DNA of 32,015 bases from Alistipes sp. (GTDB taxonomy: Bacteria; Bacteroidota; Bacteroidia; Bacteroidales; Rikenellaceae). Made by a program: the position numbers and the translations under genes. Where the stretch lies: assembly GCA_017483225.1 (NCBI GenBank), contig JAFULF010000028.1, positions 1 to 32,015 on the forward strand, given 5' to 3'. Below the pieces are notes generated by a model. It was given only the letters and a program-made list of their open reading frames with translations. It made no database searches and had not been told where the DNA came from. Below are positions 6,667 to 16,024 of the stretch, one piece after another (position 1 is the stretch's first letter; every line of letters starts with the position of its first letter).

Positions 6667-9417
6667 ATGTCGGAAGAGAGAGATGATATAATCCGAGAGG
6701 TCGATTTGGCGTCGGACGAGGAGATGGTCGCATCGGAGCCGGGCAAGTATGACCGTTTGATGGCGGAGCAGAGTGTTCGCCGTCTGACGGGTATGTATAA
6801 GAACTGGTTTCTGGATTACGCCTCATACGTAATCTTGGAGCGTGCCGTGCCGCACGTGGATGATGGTCTGAAACCTGTGCAGCGACGTATCCTGCACGCT
6901 ATGAAGGTGGTGGATGACGGCCGCTACAACAAGGTGGCAAACGTGGTGGGACAGACGATGCAGTACCACCCGCACGGTGATGCCTCGATTAAGGATGCGC
7001 TGGTGCAACTCGGACAGAAGGAGCTGCTTATCGACTGTCAGGGTAACTGGGGTAACATCCTCACGGGTGACGATGCCGCTGCGGCACGTTATATTGAGGC
7101 ACGCCTCTCGAAGTTCGCCTTGGAGGTGGTCTATAACAAGAAGACTACGGAGTGGATGCTCTCCTACGATGGTCGTAAGGAGGAGCCTGTGACCCTGCCG
7201 GTGAAGTTCCCGCTGCTGCTTGCACAGGGCACCGAGGGTATCGCCGTGGGTCTGGCATCGAAGATTCTGCCTCACAACTTCTTGGAGCTGATACACGCCT
7301 CGATAGCCTACCTGCGTGGTGAGGAGTTTCAACTCTATCCCGACTTTCCGACGGGCGGTATGATTGACGTGTCGAAGTATAACGACGGTCTGCGTGGCGG
7401 CGTGGTCAAGGTGAGAGCCAAGATATCTAAGATTGACAAGCGCACGCTCGCCATCACCGAGATTCCGTTCTCGACGACCACCGAGTCGGTCAAGGACTCC
7501 ATCTTGAAGGCCAACGAGAAGGGCAAGATTAAGATACGCCGTGTGGACGACAATACGGCGAAGAAGGCGGAGATTATCGTGCAGGTGGCAGCCGACGAGT
7601 CGAGCGACCGCACCATTGATGCGCTCTATGCCTTCACCTCGTGCGAGGTGTCGATATCGCCTAACTCGTGCGTCATCCGTGACGACAAGCCGGCGTTTAT
7701 GGGTGTGAGCGACATCCTGCGCCACTCGGTCGAGCGTACCAAGTCGCTGCTTAAAAAGGAGTTGGAGATTCGTCTGGCGGAGCTCAACGAGGCTTGGCAC
7801 TCGGCATCGTTGGAGCGTATCTTTATCGAGAACAAGCTCTACCAACTTATCGAGGGGTGCAAGAGCCGAGAGGAGGCATACGCAGCCGTGGATAAGGGGT
7901 TGGAGCCGTTCAAGAAGCTGCTGCGCCGAGAGGTCACTACGGAGGATGTGCAGCGCCTTACGGAGTTGAAGTTTATCCGTATCTCCCGCTACGATAGCGA
8001 TAAGGCGGATAACGAAATCAAGCAGATTGAGGCCGATATCAAGGCTACGAAGCACGACTTGGCGCATCTGGTCGATTATACCATAGCCTACTACGAGCAT
8101 ATACGTGATAAGTACGGCAAGGGACACGAGCGTCGCACCGAGATTCGCTCGTTCGACTCTATCGAGGCTACGAAGGTGGCGGTGTCGAATGCCAAACTCT
8201 ACGTCGATAGGGCGGAGGGCTTCTTCGGCATCGGCAAGAGTATGAAGGACTCGGAGTTTGTCTGCGACTGCTCCGACATCGACGACGTTATCGTGATACT
8301 CAAAGATGGCCGCTACTACATCAAGAAGGTTGCCGACAAGTGCTTTGTGGATAAGAATATATATTATATAGGTGTCTTCAAGCGTAACGACGAGCGCACG
8401 ATATATAATATCCTCTATCGTGACGGCAAGAATGGCCCGATAATGATGAAGCGTTGCGCCATCACCTCCATCACACGAGATAAGGAGTATAACCTTACGA
8501 AAGGTACGCCAAAGAGCGATATTATCTATATGACGGTCAATCCTAACGGCGAGGCAGAGGTGTTGAAGGTCTATTTCAAGCCACGCCCACGCCTGAAAAA
8601 GGTTATCGTCGATTTGGACTTCTCGACCCTTGCCATTAAGGGTCGCCAGAGCCAAGGTAACCTCTTCTCCCGCTACGGCATCCATAAGATTGTCTTGAAG
8701 GAGAAGGGTACCTCGACGCTTGCCGGACAGAATATCTGGTGGGATGACGATATCCGCCGCCTCAATAGCGACGGCCGAGGCCGCCTGCTGGGCGAGTTCA
8801 AGGGCGATGACCGATTGGTTGTGTGGACCTCGAAGCACCAGTATTACGTCACGGGCTTCGACCTCGGACAGCACTTCCCTGACGAGACAATTATGGTCGA
8901 GAGGTACGTTGCGGAGCGTACATACAGCCTCTGCTACTTCGACCGTGAGCAGGGCTACTACTATATGAAACGCTTCACGTTGGAGGCGAGCGACCGTCTG
9001 CAACCATTCCTCGACGAGGATGGCCACGACGACTTCGTATGCATCACCTCGAAGGGCAACGCTACGCTGCGCATAACCTATAAGGGTGCGCAGGCGACAC
9101 GCCCTGCCGACGAGATTTCGGTGGATGACTTCGTGGGCGTTAAGAGCCGTAAGGCGAAGGGTAAGCGACTCACCACCTACGATGTCGATACGCTCACCTT
9201 CATCGAGCCGGAGGAGCCGGAGGCAGAGGAGCCGCAGATGCCGGAACCGAGTGAGCCGATAGGAGGGGAGAGTGCCGAGGAGACGGCAAACCTCGATATG
9301 TCGGATATGATTGATGATGAGGAGTTTGCGCCTATTGACAATAGCGGTACGCCGATAGAGATTATCCGCAACCGCATCGACGAGATGGTGGACCCCGAGC
9401 AGTTGAATCTGTTTTAA
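6667..9417 (+). CDS. parC: DNA topoisomerase IV subunit A (type IIA, GyrA/ParC family)
   Basis: 916 residues. The winged-helix breakage-reunion domain contains the catalytic tyrosine Y142 in AAARYIEARLS. The quinolone-determining region is HPHGDASIKD (101-110), where the residue equivalent to E. coli GyrA Ser83 is Ala106 and the acidic residue (Asp110) is kept. A coiled-coil gate follows (about 370-500), then a beta-pinwheel-like C-terminal domain (from about 530) and an acidic, Pro/Glu-rich tail (about 845-890). The C-terminal domain lacks an obvious GyrA box, consistent with ParC. A GGAG lies just upstream of the ATG. It is translated with parE. Confidence 0.92.
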   Translation: MSEERDDIIREVDLASDEEMVASEPGKYDRLMAEQSVRRLTGMYKNWFLDYASYVILERAVPHVDDGLKPVQRRILHAMKVVDDGRYNKVANVVGQTMQYHPHGDASIKDALVQLGQKELLIDCQGNWGNILTGDDAAAARYIEARLSKFALEVVYNKKTTEWMLSYDGRKEEPVTLPVKFPLLLAQGTEGIAVGLASKILPHNFLELIHASIAYLRGEEFQLYPDFPTGGMIDVSKYNDGLRGGVVKVRAKISKIDKRTLAITEIPFSTTTESVKDSILKANEKGKIKIRRVDDNTAKKAEIIVQVAADESSDRTIDALYAFTSCEVSISPNSCVIRDDKPAFMGVSDILRHSVERTKSLLKKELEIRLAELNEAWHSASLERIFIENKLYQLIEGCKSREEAYAAVDKGLEPFKKLLRREVTTEDVQRLTELKFIRISRYDSDKADNEIKQIEADIKATKHDLAHLVDYTIAYYEHIRDKYGKGHERRTEIRSFDSIEATKVAVSNAKLYVDRAEGFFGIGKSMKDSEFVCDCSDIDDVIVILKDGRYYIKKVADKCFVDKNIYYIGVFKRNDERTIYNILYRDGKNGPIMMKRCAITSITRDKEYNLTKGTPKSDIIYMTVNPNGEAEVLKVYFKPRPRLKKVIVDLDFSTLAIKGRQSQGNLFSRYGIHKIVLKEKGTSTLAGQNIWWDDDIRRLNSDGRGRLLGEFKGDDRLVVWTSKHQYYVTGFDLGQHFPDETIMVERYVAERTYSLCYFDREQGYYYMKRFTLEASDRLQPFLDEDGHDDFVCITSKGNATLRITYKGAQATRPADEISVDDFVGVKSRKAKGKRLTTYDVDTLTFIEPEEPEAEEPQMPEPSEPIGGESAEETANLDMSDMIDDEEFAPIDNSGTPIEIIRNRIDEMVDPEQLNLF

Positions 9418-9434
9418 CGAGAGGGAGGAGCAAG

Positions 9435-9962
9435 ATGCGAATCTATCTGATAGGATATATGGGCTGCGGCAAGAGCTCGATAGGGCGAAAGCTCTCCCGC
9501 TACCACTCGCTGCAATTTATTGATACCGACTCGGTTATCGAGCAGAGGGAGGGTGCCTCCTGCGCCGATATCATCAACTATGAGGGGGAGGAGTATTTCC
9601 GCAAGTGCGAGCGAGAGGTGCTCTTGCAGACCGCCGAGACGGAGGATGCCGTCGTGAGTACGGGTGGCGGACTGCCCGTGTGGAGGGACAATATGGAGTG
9701 TATTGCCGAGTTGGGCGTGTCGGTATATATCCGCCGCTCGCCCGAGCAGATTCTCTCACGTCTGTCGCCCCACGGCCGACATAAGCGGCCCAAGTTCCGA
9801 GGGTTGAACGACGAGGAGCTGCTCGAATTTATGCACCGCAACCTCGCCGAGCGAGAGCCGACCTACCTCCGTGCCGACATCGTTGTCGATTGCGAGCAGA
9901 TGGACGATGCGACGCTCATAGAGACGATTATGCAGCGTGTGAAGCAACTGAAACATAACTAA
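9435..9962 (+). CDS. aroK: Shikimate kinase
   Basis: 175 residues, the normal size. It phosphorylates shikimate to shikimate-3-phosphate in aromatic amino acid synthesis in the cytosol. The P-loop is GYMGCGKSS (7-15), the shikimate-binding D30-T-D32 and R56 follow, then the GGG (77-79) of Walker B/shikimate contact, and a mobile lid at about 110-120 rich in Arg/Lys/His. A strong GGGAGGAG ribosome site lies before the ATG. It begins 17 bases after parC and is followed after 12 bases by the phosphoesterase, so it is probably part of the same transcript. Confidence 0.93.
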   Translation: MRIYLIGYMGCGKSSIGRKLSRYHSLQFIDTDSVIEQREGASCADIINYEGEEYFRKCEREVLLQTAETEDAVVSTGGGLPVWRDNMECIAELGVSVYIRRSPEQILSRLSPHGRHKRPKFRGLNDEELLEFMHRNLAEREPTYLRADIVVDCEQMDDATLIETIMQRVKQLKHN

Positions 9963-9974
9963 AAACTTACGAAT

Positions 9975-11606
9975 ATGAGGATTAAGTCTTTGATTTTGAT
10001 GGCTGTGGCCGTGATGCTCTCTGTGGGGGCCTCGGCGCAGATGAAGATTTCGGGAGTGGTGCGTGATACGGCAGGCAAGGCGGTGGCGAACCTTACCGTC
10101 ACGGATGGCTTCTCGTGCGTGCAGACCGATGCGAAGGGTCGCTATAAACTCACTACGCACCGTGATGCTTACCACGTATATTACTCTATCCCGTCGGCAT
10201 ACAAGGTCAATGTCAAGGATGGACACCCCGACTTCTACACCAAGTTGGAGAAGGGTGTCAAGAAGTATAACTTCACGTTGGAGCCTCTGGCGGCTCCGGA
10301 GCATAGCTTCCGCCTGCTGATGGTTGCCGACCCGCAGGCGCAGTGCCCGTTCCACGTCAAGCGTTTCGAGCGAGAGACGGTGCCTGATATGCGTGCCTAC
10401 GTCGATTCGCAGTCGCAGCCGTGCTATGGCGTGACGCTGGGCGATATTATCTACAACGACGGCAAGCACAACTGCACGGAGCTGATGCCGAAGATGCGTG
10501 CGGCGATGGCCTACGACAATACTCATACGCTCTTCTTCCAGACGATGGGTAACCACGACTACACCTACCCTCCGGTGGTGGCAGACGAGAACGCCTCGAC
10601 CTTCAATATCGCCTACCAGCGACTCTTTGAGAGTGTTATGGGCCCTGTGAACTACTCGTGGAACCGAGGCGACGTACATATCGTCTCGTTGCGAGATATG
10701 CAGTATCGCTCGGCATCGTCGGGCAGCAAGTACGACCACGGACTCACTGCCGAGCAGTACGAGTGGTTGAAGCAGGATTTGGCCGTTGTGCCGAAGCATA
10801 AGATGGTCATCCTCTGCATCCATGTAGCGATGTATAACCGCACCGGTCCGTACTTCGAGCAGGTGCGCTCGATGCTCGCCGAGTTCAAGGAGGCGCATAT
10901 TATGGTGGGGCACACCCACTTTATGAACCACGCCGTGAACAATAAGGGTATCTTCGAGCACGTACACGCAGCGGCGAGTGGTGCCTATTGGTGGTCCTGC
11001 ACCAATGGCGATGGCGTGCCTAACGGATATACGATATACGATGTCGAGGGTGCGCACCTGAAAAATTGGCAGTATAAGAGCGTGGGTCACGACCTCTCAT
11101 ACCAGATTCGTATGTATCGTGGCGATGCGAAGTTCGGAGGCGAGTTTGAGACCTTCCGGTATCCATACTCGCACGACACGGTGCTTGCCAATGTCTTTAT
11201 GTCGGACAAGTCGTGGAAGGTGCAGCTCTACGAGGATGGTGTCCTGACGGGCGATATGCAGCTTATCAAGCCGTCGAAGGATTCGGTTCCGGAGGTTGGT
11301 TCGAGCCGTGACTGGTGGGCTGTGGGCTACCATATCGGCGTCATCGGCCGCAGCTATGGCAAGGTCACCGACTGCAAGAGTAAGATGAACGGCGGAGGCC
11401 GCAAGGGCTACCTGACCCGCTGTCAGCATATGTATCGTGCTACGTTGAAGAATCCGAATGCGAAGCAGATTAAGGTTGTGGCTACGGACTCGAATGGCAA
11501 CGTATATGAGCAGACACGCTTTACCGAGGACTTCGACTACTCGGAGAATGCAGTGATGAATGCGCTCTACACCACACCACGAGAGGTGCTGGATAGAGAG
11601 TACTAA
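9975..11606 (+). CDS. Exported calcineurin-like phosphoesterase with N- and C-terminal Bacteroidetes modules
   Basis: 543 residues. Signal peptide 1-22 (SVGASAQ) without a lipobox, so periplasmic. Residues about 24-105 form a carboxypeptidase-regulatory-like beta domain (MetallophosN type). The catalytic domain (about 110-350) has ADPQ (D119, with Gln121 where many relatives have His), GD156-157, GNHD 192-195, H283 and GHTH 312-315, the full two-metal site. Residues about 380-543 form the C-terminal beta domain (MetallophosC type). It hydrolyses a phosphomono- or diester; the substrate is not known. Placed between aroK and murI in a cluster of essential envelope and chromosome genes, it may serve cell-envelope turnover. 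It shares architecture with the lipoprotein phosphoesterase at 27029-29035. Confidence 0.88.
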   Translation: MRIKSLILMAVAVMLSVGASAQMKISGVVRDTAGKAVANLTVTDGFSCVQTDAKGRYKLTTHRDAYHVYYSIPSAYKVNVKDGHPDFYTKLEKGVKKYNFTLEPLAAPEHSFRLLMVADPQAQCPFHVKRFERETVPDMRAYVDSQSQPCYGVTLGDIIYNDGKHNCTELMPKMRAAMAYDNTHTLFFQTMGNHDYTYPPVVADENASTFNIAYQRLFESVMGPVNYSWNRGDVHIVSLRDMQYRSASSGSKYDHGLTAEQYEWLKQDLAVVPKHKMVILCIHVAMYNRTGPYFEQVRSMLAEFKEAHIMVGHTHFMNHAVNNKGIFEHVHAAASGAYWWSCTNGDGVPNGYTIYDVEGAHLKNWQYKSVGHDLSYQIRMYRGDAKFGGEFETFRYPYSHDTVLANVFMSDKSWKVQLYEDGVLTGDMQLIKPSKDSVPEVGSSRDWWAVGYHIGVIGRSYGKVTDCKSKMNGGGRKGYLTRCQHMYRATLKNPNAKQIKVVATDSNGNVYEQTRFTEDFDYSENAVMNALYTTPREVLDREY

Positions 11607-11613
11607 ACGACGG

Positions 11614-12420
11614 ATGGGGATGGCGAACAACAATCCGATAGGCCTCTTTGATTCGGGAATGGGTGGTCTGAGCGTGTGGCGAGCACTGCAACAGACCCTC
11701 ACGAGCGAGTCGTTGCTCTTTCTGGGCGATGGCGCACGCTGCCCATACGGGGAGCGACCACCGCAGCAGGTGTTGCAATTCACGGTCGAGGGTGTCGAGC
11801 GGTTGTTGGAGCGTGGGTGTAAACTTATCGTCGTGGCGTGCAATACGGCTACGGCGGTGGCTATCAACCACCTGCGGGAGCGATACCCCGATGTCCCCTT
11901 TGTGGGGCTTGAACCGGCCGTCAAGCCTGCGGCGCTATCTACCCGCACGGGTGTTGTGGGGGTGCTGGCTACCCGCCGCTCGTTGGAGGGGGAGCTCTTC
12001 GTGAGAACCTCGTCACGCTATGCCGACCGGGCACGCATCATTAAGGCCGTGGGCGAGGGCTTTGTCGAGATTGTCGAGCAGAACCGTGAGAATACGCCGG
12101 AGGCGGAGCAGGCGGTGCGACGTGTTGTCGAGCCACTGCTTGCCGAGGGGGCAGACCGAATAGTCCTCGGGTGTACGCACTACCCATTCCTGCGCCACGT
12201 CATCGAGCGTGTCGTGGGGGAGCGTGACGTGCAGATTGTGGACTCCTCGGAGGCCGTAGAGCGACGTGTCGAGGAGCTGCTTGACAGCCACGGATTGAGG
12301 GCCGCAGCAGAGAATGTGCCACGCTACGAGTTTCTGACCGAGGCGGGCGAGGCGTATGCCGAGCGACTTCGGGAAAAGGCCTGGGAGGGGGTTCGGCAGC
12401 AGAGTAAAGAAGAAAAGTGA
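11614..12420 (+). CDS. murI: Glutamate racemase
   Basis: 268 residues from the ATG at 11614; a second ATG at 11620 is equally possible. It interconverts L- and D-glutamate for peptidoglycan. The N-terminal IGLFDSGMGGLS block, first catalytic cysteine C76 in VVACNTATA and second C187 in LGCTHYPFL are all present. It starts seven bases after the phosphoesterase stop and its own TGA stop is adjacent to the start of the ftsK gene, which points to coupled translation. An upstream in-frame ATG at 11560 lies inside the previous gene and would add residues with no family match. Confidence 0.93.
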   Translation: MGMANNNPIGLFDSGMGGLSVWRALQQTLTSESLLFLGDGARCPYGERPPQQVLQFTVEGVERLLERGCKLIVVACNTATAVAINHLRERYPDVPFVGLEPAVKPAALSTRTGVVGVLATRRSLEGELFVRTSSRYADRARIIKAVGEGFVEIVEQNRENTPEAEQAVRRVVEPLLAEGADRIVLGCTHYPFLRHVIERVVGERDVQIVDSSEAVERRVEELLDSHGLRAAAENVPRYEFLTEAGEAYAERLREKAWEGVRQQSKEEK

Positions 12421-12425
12421 TTATT

Positions 12426-15005
12426 ATGAGCAAGAATAGACGAAAGAGTGACGAAAACCTCTCGCAGACGGAGGTCAGAAGGGTAAAGGATGGGGGAGGC
12501 AAGAGCCCTCGCAGTGGTAAGAAGCAGATTCCGGAGGAGCGCTCCAACGGAGATACTGCGCTGTGGATTCTCGGACTGCTTGTTGCGGCCTGCGGAGTTG
12601 TGCTGCTCGTTGCCGTCATCTCCTACTTCTTCAACTGGCGTGCCGACTACGATGTGCTGTTTGGACAGGATATCGTAGAGCCGCAGAAGAGCATTCAGGT
12701 GGGGAATGTGTGCGGTAAGTTCGGCGTATATGTCGGAACATACTTCGTCACACACGCCTTCGGTCTGTTTGGAGTCCTGCTGCCCGTGGTGCTTGTGCTG
12801 CTGGGCCTGCATATGATTATCAGGCAGTTCCGCTATTTAGCTCATACGCTGCTCTCGCTGCTGCTTGTTACCATCTTCGGCTCGCTGACGCTGGGACTGC
12901 TCTTCGAGGGCCGTTGGGATATGTTTTGCAGTGGCTGGGGTGGTGCCATAGGTATCGAGGTCGCCACTCTGCTCTCCAAAAATATAGGCCCGTTTGGTGC
13001 GTGGATTGTGACCATCGTGGGGTGGATTCTCACGGGTATATTTATCAACCGCAACTTCATCGCCCTGCTCAACCGCACGGGTAGGGGTGTGGTGGATAAG
13101 AGCCGTGACCTGACCGATAAGATGGTGCACACGTTGCAGAATAAGATGGCTCGCCCGCAGAGCGATGACGAGCCGTCGGAGGCTGAGGGGGTAGTTGCCC
13201 AGAGCCCTGACGCCGAGCCTGAGGCGGTGCCGACAGATGTTGCGCCGGAGGAGCCGGAGGAGGGCGAAGAGCCTGCCGAGGGTGAGGTGCCGTGGTTTGA
13301 CGAGGAGCCTGCACACGAGGAGCCTGTACATGGCGTGTCGGCCTACGAGGTGCCGACCGAGGAGATACCTCCGTTTGCAGTGGGTGCCGAGGAGGTGGCG
13401 GATAAGGAGCTGCCAAAGTCGCAGATAGATGTCATAGACGTTATCGAGCATACGGAGAAGGAGGTCAGCGACCGCAAGGCGGATAACCGCCCGTTTGACC
13501 CCGACCATACACGAGGATATAAGCACCCGTCGGTGGAGATGCTCGTGGACTATACCTCCAACTCGGTGGTTACCGACGACGAGATACGCGAGAATAAGGA
13601 TTTGATAGAGGAGACGCTGGGCAACTTCGGCATCCCTATCCGTGATATGAAGGCGACCATAGGCCCTACGGTCACCCTCTACGAGATTGTGCAGGAGGCG
13701 GGAGTGAAAATTTCACGCATCCAGAGCCTTGCGCCCGATATCGCACAGGCCCTCAAAGCACGAGGCATACGTATCATCGCCCCTATGCCGGAGCGAGGCA
13801 CTATCGGTATCGAGGTGCCAAACCGCAACAAGGATGTGGTGTCGATGCGCTCGGCGGTGCTCTCCGAGCGATTCCAATCCTTCAAAGGAGAGTTGCCGGT
13901 GGTCATTGGCCGAAATATCCAGAACGAGAACGTGGTCTTCGACCTTGCCAAGATGCCTCACCTGCTGGTTGCAGGTGCTACGGGTATGGGTAAGTCTGTG
14001 GGCCTTAATGCAATACTCACATCGTTGCTATATCGCAAGGACCCTTCGCAACTCAAACTCGTGCTCATTGACCCGAAGATGGTGGAGTTCTCGCCTTATG
14101 GTAAGTTGGAGCGACACTTCCTGGCGAAGATGGCATCGGAGGATAAGGCTATCGTCACCGACCCGAAGAAGGCGGTATATACGCTCAACTCGCTCTGCGT
14201 GGAGATGGAGCAGCGTCTTGTCAAGTGTAGCGATGCCAACGTGCGCAACATCAAGGAGTACAACGAGTTGGTGCGCAAGCGTGAGGTCGATGATACGGAG
14301 ATTATGCCGTATATCGTGGTGGTTATCGACGAGTTCGCCGACCTGATTATGATTGCCAAGGATGTCGAGATGCCGGTGATGCGTTTGGCGCAGAAGGCCC
14401 GTGCCGTGGGAATCCACCTCATCGTGGCGACACAACGCCCTTCGGTGGATGTCATCACGGGACGTATCAAGGCCAACTTCCCTGCCCGAATCGCATTCCG
14501 TGTGATGCAGATGATTGACTCCCGTACCATCATCGACCAGCCGGGTGCCGATAAACTCATCGGTCGAGGCGATATGCTGCTGTCGAAGGATGGCGAGCTG
14601 ACCCGTATCCAGTGTGCTCTGGTTGAGGGCGACGAGGTCACGGATATCGTGAACTTTATCGCTACGCAGCCATCGCCGACGGGTATGGCCTACGCCCTGC
14701 CTGACTACGATGAGTCGGGAGGCTCGGAGTCGGGTGGCGATATAGGCAGCGAGGAGAGCAGTGCGCCGGTCAAGTACGACAAACTCTTCGGCGAGATTGC
14801 CCGAGATGCCGTGTCGAGCGGACAGATATCCACCTCGTCGATACAGCGTAACTATACCGTAGGCTTCAACCGTGCGGGCCGTATTATGATGCAGCTCGAA
14901 AGGGCGGGCATCGTGGGCCCTCAAATCGGAGCAAAGCCTCGTGAGATAAAGTTCTACGACCTGCCGTCGTTGGAGGCGAAGTTGCAGGAACTCGGCGTGT
15001 CGTAA
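12426..15005 (+). CDS. ftsK: FtsK/SpoIIIE-family DNA translocase
   Basis: 859 residues from the ATG at 12426; an in-frame GTG at 12417, overlapping the murI stop, would add three residues. Four transmembrane helices lie in the first 200 residues, then an acidic Pro/Glu-rich linker (about 240-340), the RecA-like motor with Walker A GATGMGKS (about 515-523) and Walker B VVVIDEFADL (about 630-640), and a C-terminal winged-helix gamma domain (about 788-859, SGQISTSSIQR) that reads polar DNA motifs. It pumps chromosome DNA through the division septum and activates XerCD at dif. The adjacent topoisomerase IV genes act in the same segregation step. Confidence 0.93.
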   Translation: MSKNRRKSDENLSQTEVRRVKDGGGKSPRSGKKQIPEERSNGDTALWILGLLVAACGVVLLVAVISYFFNWRADYDVLFGQDIVEPQKSIQVGNVCGKFGVYVGTYFVTHAFGLFGVLLPVVLVLLGLHMIIRQFRYLAHTLLSLLLVTIFGSLTLGLLFEGRWDMFCSGWGGAIGIEVATLLSKNIGPFGAWIVTIVGWILTGIFINRNFIALLNRTGRGVVDKSRDLTDKMVHTLQNKMARPQSDDEPSEAEGVVAQSPDAEPEAVPTDVAPEEPEEGEEPAEGEVPWFDEEPAHEEPVHGVSAYEVPTEEIPPFAVGAEEVADKELPKSQIDVIDVIEHTEKEVSDRKADNRPFDPDHTRGYKHPSVEMLVDYTSNSVVTDDEIRENKDLIEETLGNFGIPIRDMKATIGPTVTLYEIVQEAGVKISRIQSLAPDIAQALKARGIRIIAPMPERGTIGIEVPNRNKDVVSMRSAVLSERFQSFKGELPVVIGRNIQNENVVFDLAKMPHLLVAGATGMGKSVGLNAILTSLLYRKDPSQLKLVLIDPKMVEFSPYGKLERHFLAKMASEDKAIVTDPKKAVYTLNSLCVEMEQRLVKCSDANVRNIKEYNELVRKREVDDTEIMPYIVVVIDEFADLIMIAKDVEMPVMRLAQKARAVGIHLIVATQRPSVDVITGRIKANFPARIAFRVMQMIDSRTIIDQPGADKLIGRGDMLLSKDGELTRIQCALVEGDEVTDIVNFIATQPSPTGMAYALPDYDESGGSESGGDIGSEESSAPVKYDKLFGEIARDAVSSGQISTSSIQRNYTVGFNRAGRIMMQLERAGIVGPQIGAKPREIKFYDLPSLEAKLQELGVS

Positions 15006-15027
15006 CCGTTATAAGTAGGGTAGTGCT

Positions 15028-15624
15028 ATGCGTAAGATTCTCTTGTTTATGGCCCTTGTCACAGCACCTCTTGCCGCCATGGCAGAGGGGGCGGGTGGCT
15101 CGTTGCTCTCGACTTTTGATGCCCACTTGAAGTCGTTGGGTTGCTATCGTGTTCTGTTCGGGGTGCGTGCCGATGGCTATGAGTCCACGGGCGAGTATGT
15201 CGTCGATGGTAGCGACTTCTACGTCGCCTCCGATGGTGTGGAGGTCTATGTCGAGAAGGGGGTGAAGTATCAGGTGAATGGTGCCGGCCGTGAGGTGGTT
15301 GTCGATACCGCCGCTTCGCTCGGCAACGATATCATCAGCAACCCCGCTATGGGCTTTGCCTCGTTGGCAGAGAGCCTCGTGGCAACTGACCTTGTGGTGG
15401 GTGGTCGTCAGGCTGTGCGCCTCACACCCAAGCAGGGTAGCACCGCCGCCGAGACAATAACCATCGAGGCAGATAAGAGCGGCAGGGTGCCCTCACGCAT
15501 CACATACGCTGCCGACGGTGGCTCCATAATAATAGATATAAAAAGCGTGGATTTGTGCCACGACGGGCTGCCTCGATTTGATGCCTCAAAGTACGTCGAT
15601 TTCGAGACCGTTGATATGCGATAA
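15028..15624 (+). CDS. LolA-like periplasmic lipoprotein carrier
   Basis: 198 residues with signal peptide 1-19 (ends AAMAEG). The remainder is a run of short beta strands (YRVLFGVRADG, GEYVVDGSDFYVA, GVEVYVEKGVKYQV, INSAN-like middle region, then SRITYAADGGSIIIDIKS) in the LolA/LolB half-barrel order, which binds lipoprotein acyl chains in transit to the outer membrane. Sequence identity to LolA is weak by eye, so the call rests on the strand pattern and on the position directly after ftsK, an arrangement I know from other Bacteroidetes. It follows ftsK by 22 bases and closes the plus-strand cluster; no clear terminator follows. Confidence 0.7.
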   Translation: MRKILLFMALVTAPLAAMAEGAGGSLLSTFDAHLKSLGCYRVLFGVRADGYESTGEYVVDGSDFYVASDGVEVYVEKGVKYQVNGAGREVVVDTAASLGNDIISNPAMGFASLAESLVATDLVVGGRQAVRLTPKQGSTAAETITIEADKSGRVPSRITYAADGGSIIIDIKSVDLCHDGLPRFDASKYVDFETVDMR

Positions 15625-15667
15625 TAGCCCGTTCAGCCATCTTTTATCTCAAAAAGTGCATAAAAAT

Positions 15668-15698
15668 TTTGCAGATAAGAAAAAAAGCACTAAATTAG
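15668..15698 (+). promoter_or_regulatory. Promoter of the small HTH gene
   Basis: TTTG (15668-15671), a 19-base spacer, then TAAATTAG (15691-15698, one mismatch to TAnnTTTG). It is the best-matched two-box Bacteroidetes promoter in the window and lies 61 bases before the ATG at 15760, in an AT-rich stretch unlike the flanking coding DNA. Confidence 0.6.
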
Positions 15699-15759
15699 TA
15701 GTGTAAAAAAAGCGAAAATTATCAGTTAATTAAATAATAACACAAAAAACATTACGGCT

Positions 15760-16008
15760 ATGATTATCACATTCAACGAATTGCGCCGCATCAAGGATAG
15801 ACTTCCAAGTGGCAGCTCACAGCGTATTGCAGACGAACTCGGTATCGACGTGGAGAGTGTTCGTAACTATTTTGGCGGAAAGCACTTTGACGCAAAGACC
15901 GGTGTGGGTGTTCACTTTGAGCAGGGCCCTGACGGCGGTGTTGTGACTCTCGACGATACAACCATTTTGGATGCAGCAATGCGTATCTTGAACGAGGAGC
16001 AGAAGTAA
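15760..16008 (+). CDS. Small helix-turn-helix DNA-binding protein
   Basis: 82 residues. The N-terminal half (FNELRRIKDRLPSGSSQRIADELGIDVESVRNYF) has a helix-turn-helix pattern with SQRIADELGI as the first helix and turn and DVESVRNYF as the recognition helix. The C-terminal part is a short strand region (GVVTLDDTTILDAA) ending in a helix. I know similar small proteins to be widespread in Bacteroidetes but of unknown role. It is monocistronic: own promoter upstream, rho-independent terminator 17 bases downstream. That fits an abundant regulator or nucleoid-type protein, but this is inference. Confidence 0.8.
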   Translation: MIITFNELRRIKDRLPSGSSQRIADELGIDVESVRNYFGGKHFDAKTGVGVHFEQGPDGGVVTLDDTTILDAAMRILNEEQK

Positions 16009-16024
16009 GAGTCGCTTTGGTATG

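Noticed and set aside
6823-9027. A 734-codon open frame antisense to parC, and a similar 519-codon frame over parE
   Set aside because: Leu/Val/His/Arg-rich translations without motifs, fully covered by certain topoisomerase genes; caused by the third-position bias of the sense strand.
9756-11090. A 444-codon open frame antisense to the aroK-phosphoesterase junction
   Set aside because: It has no recognisable domain or ribosome site and lies over two well-supported sense genes.
11560-11613. Upstream start for murI at the ATG at 11560
   Set aside because: It would overlap the end of the phosphoesterase gene and add 18 residues that do not fit the family; ATG at 11614 or 11620 leads directly to the conserved IGLFDSGMGG block.
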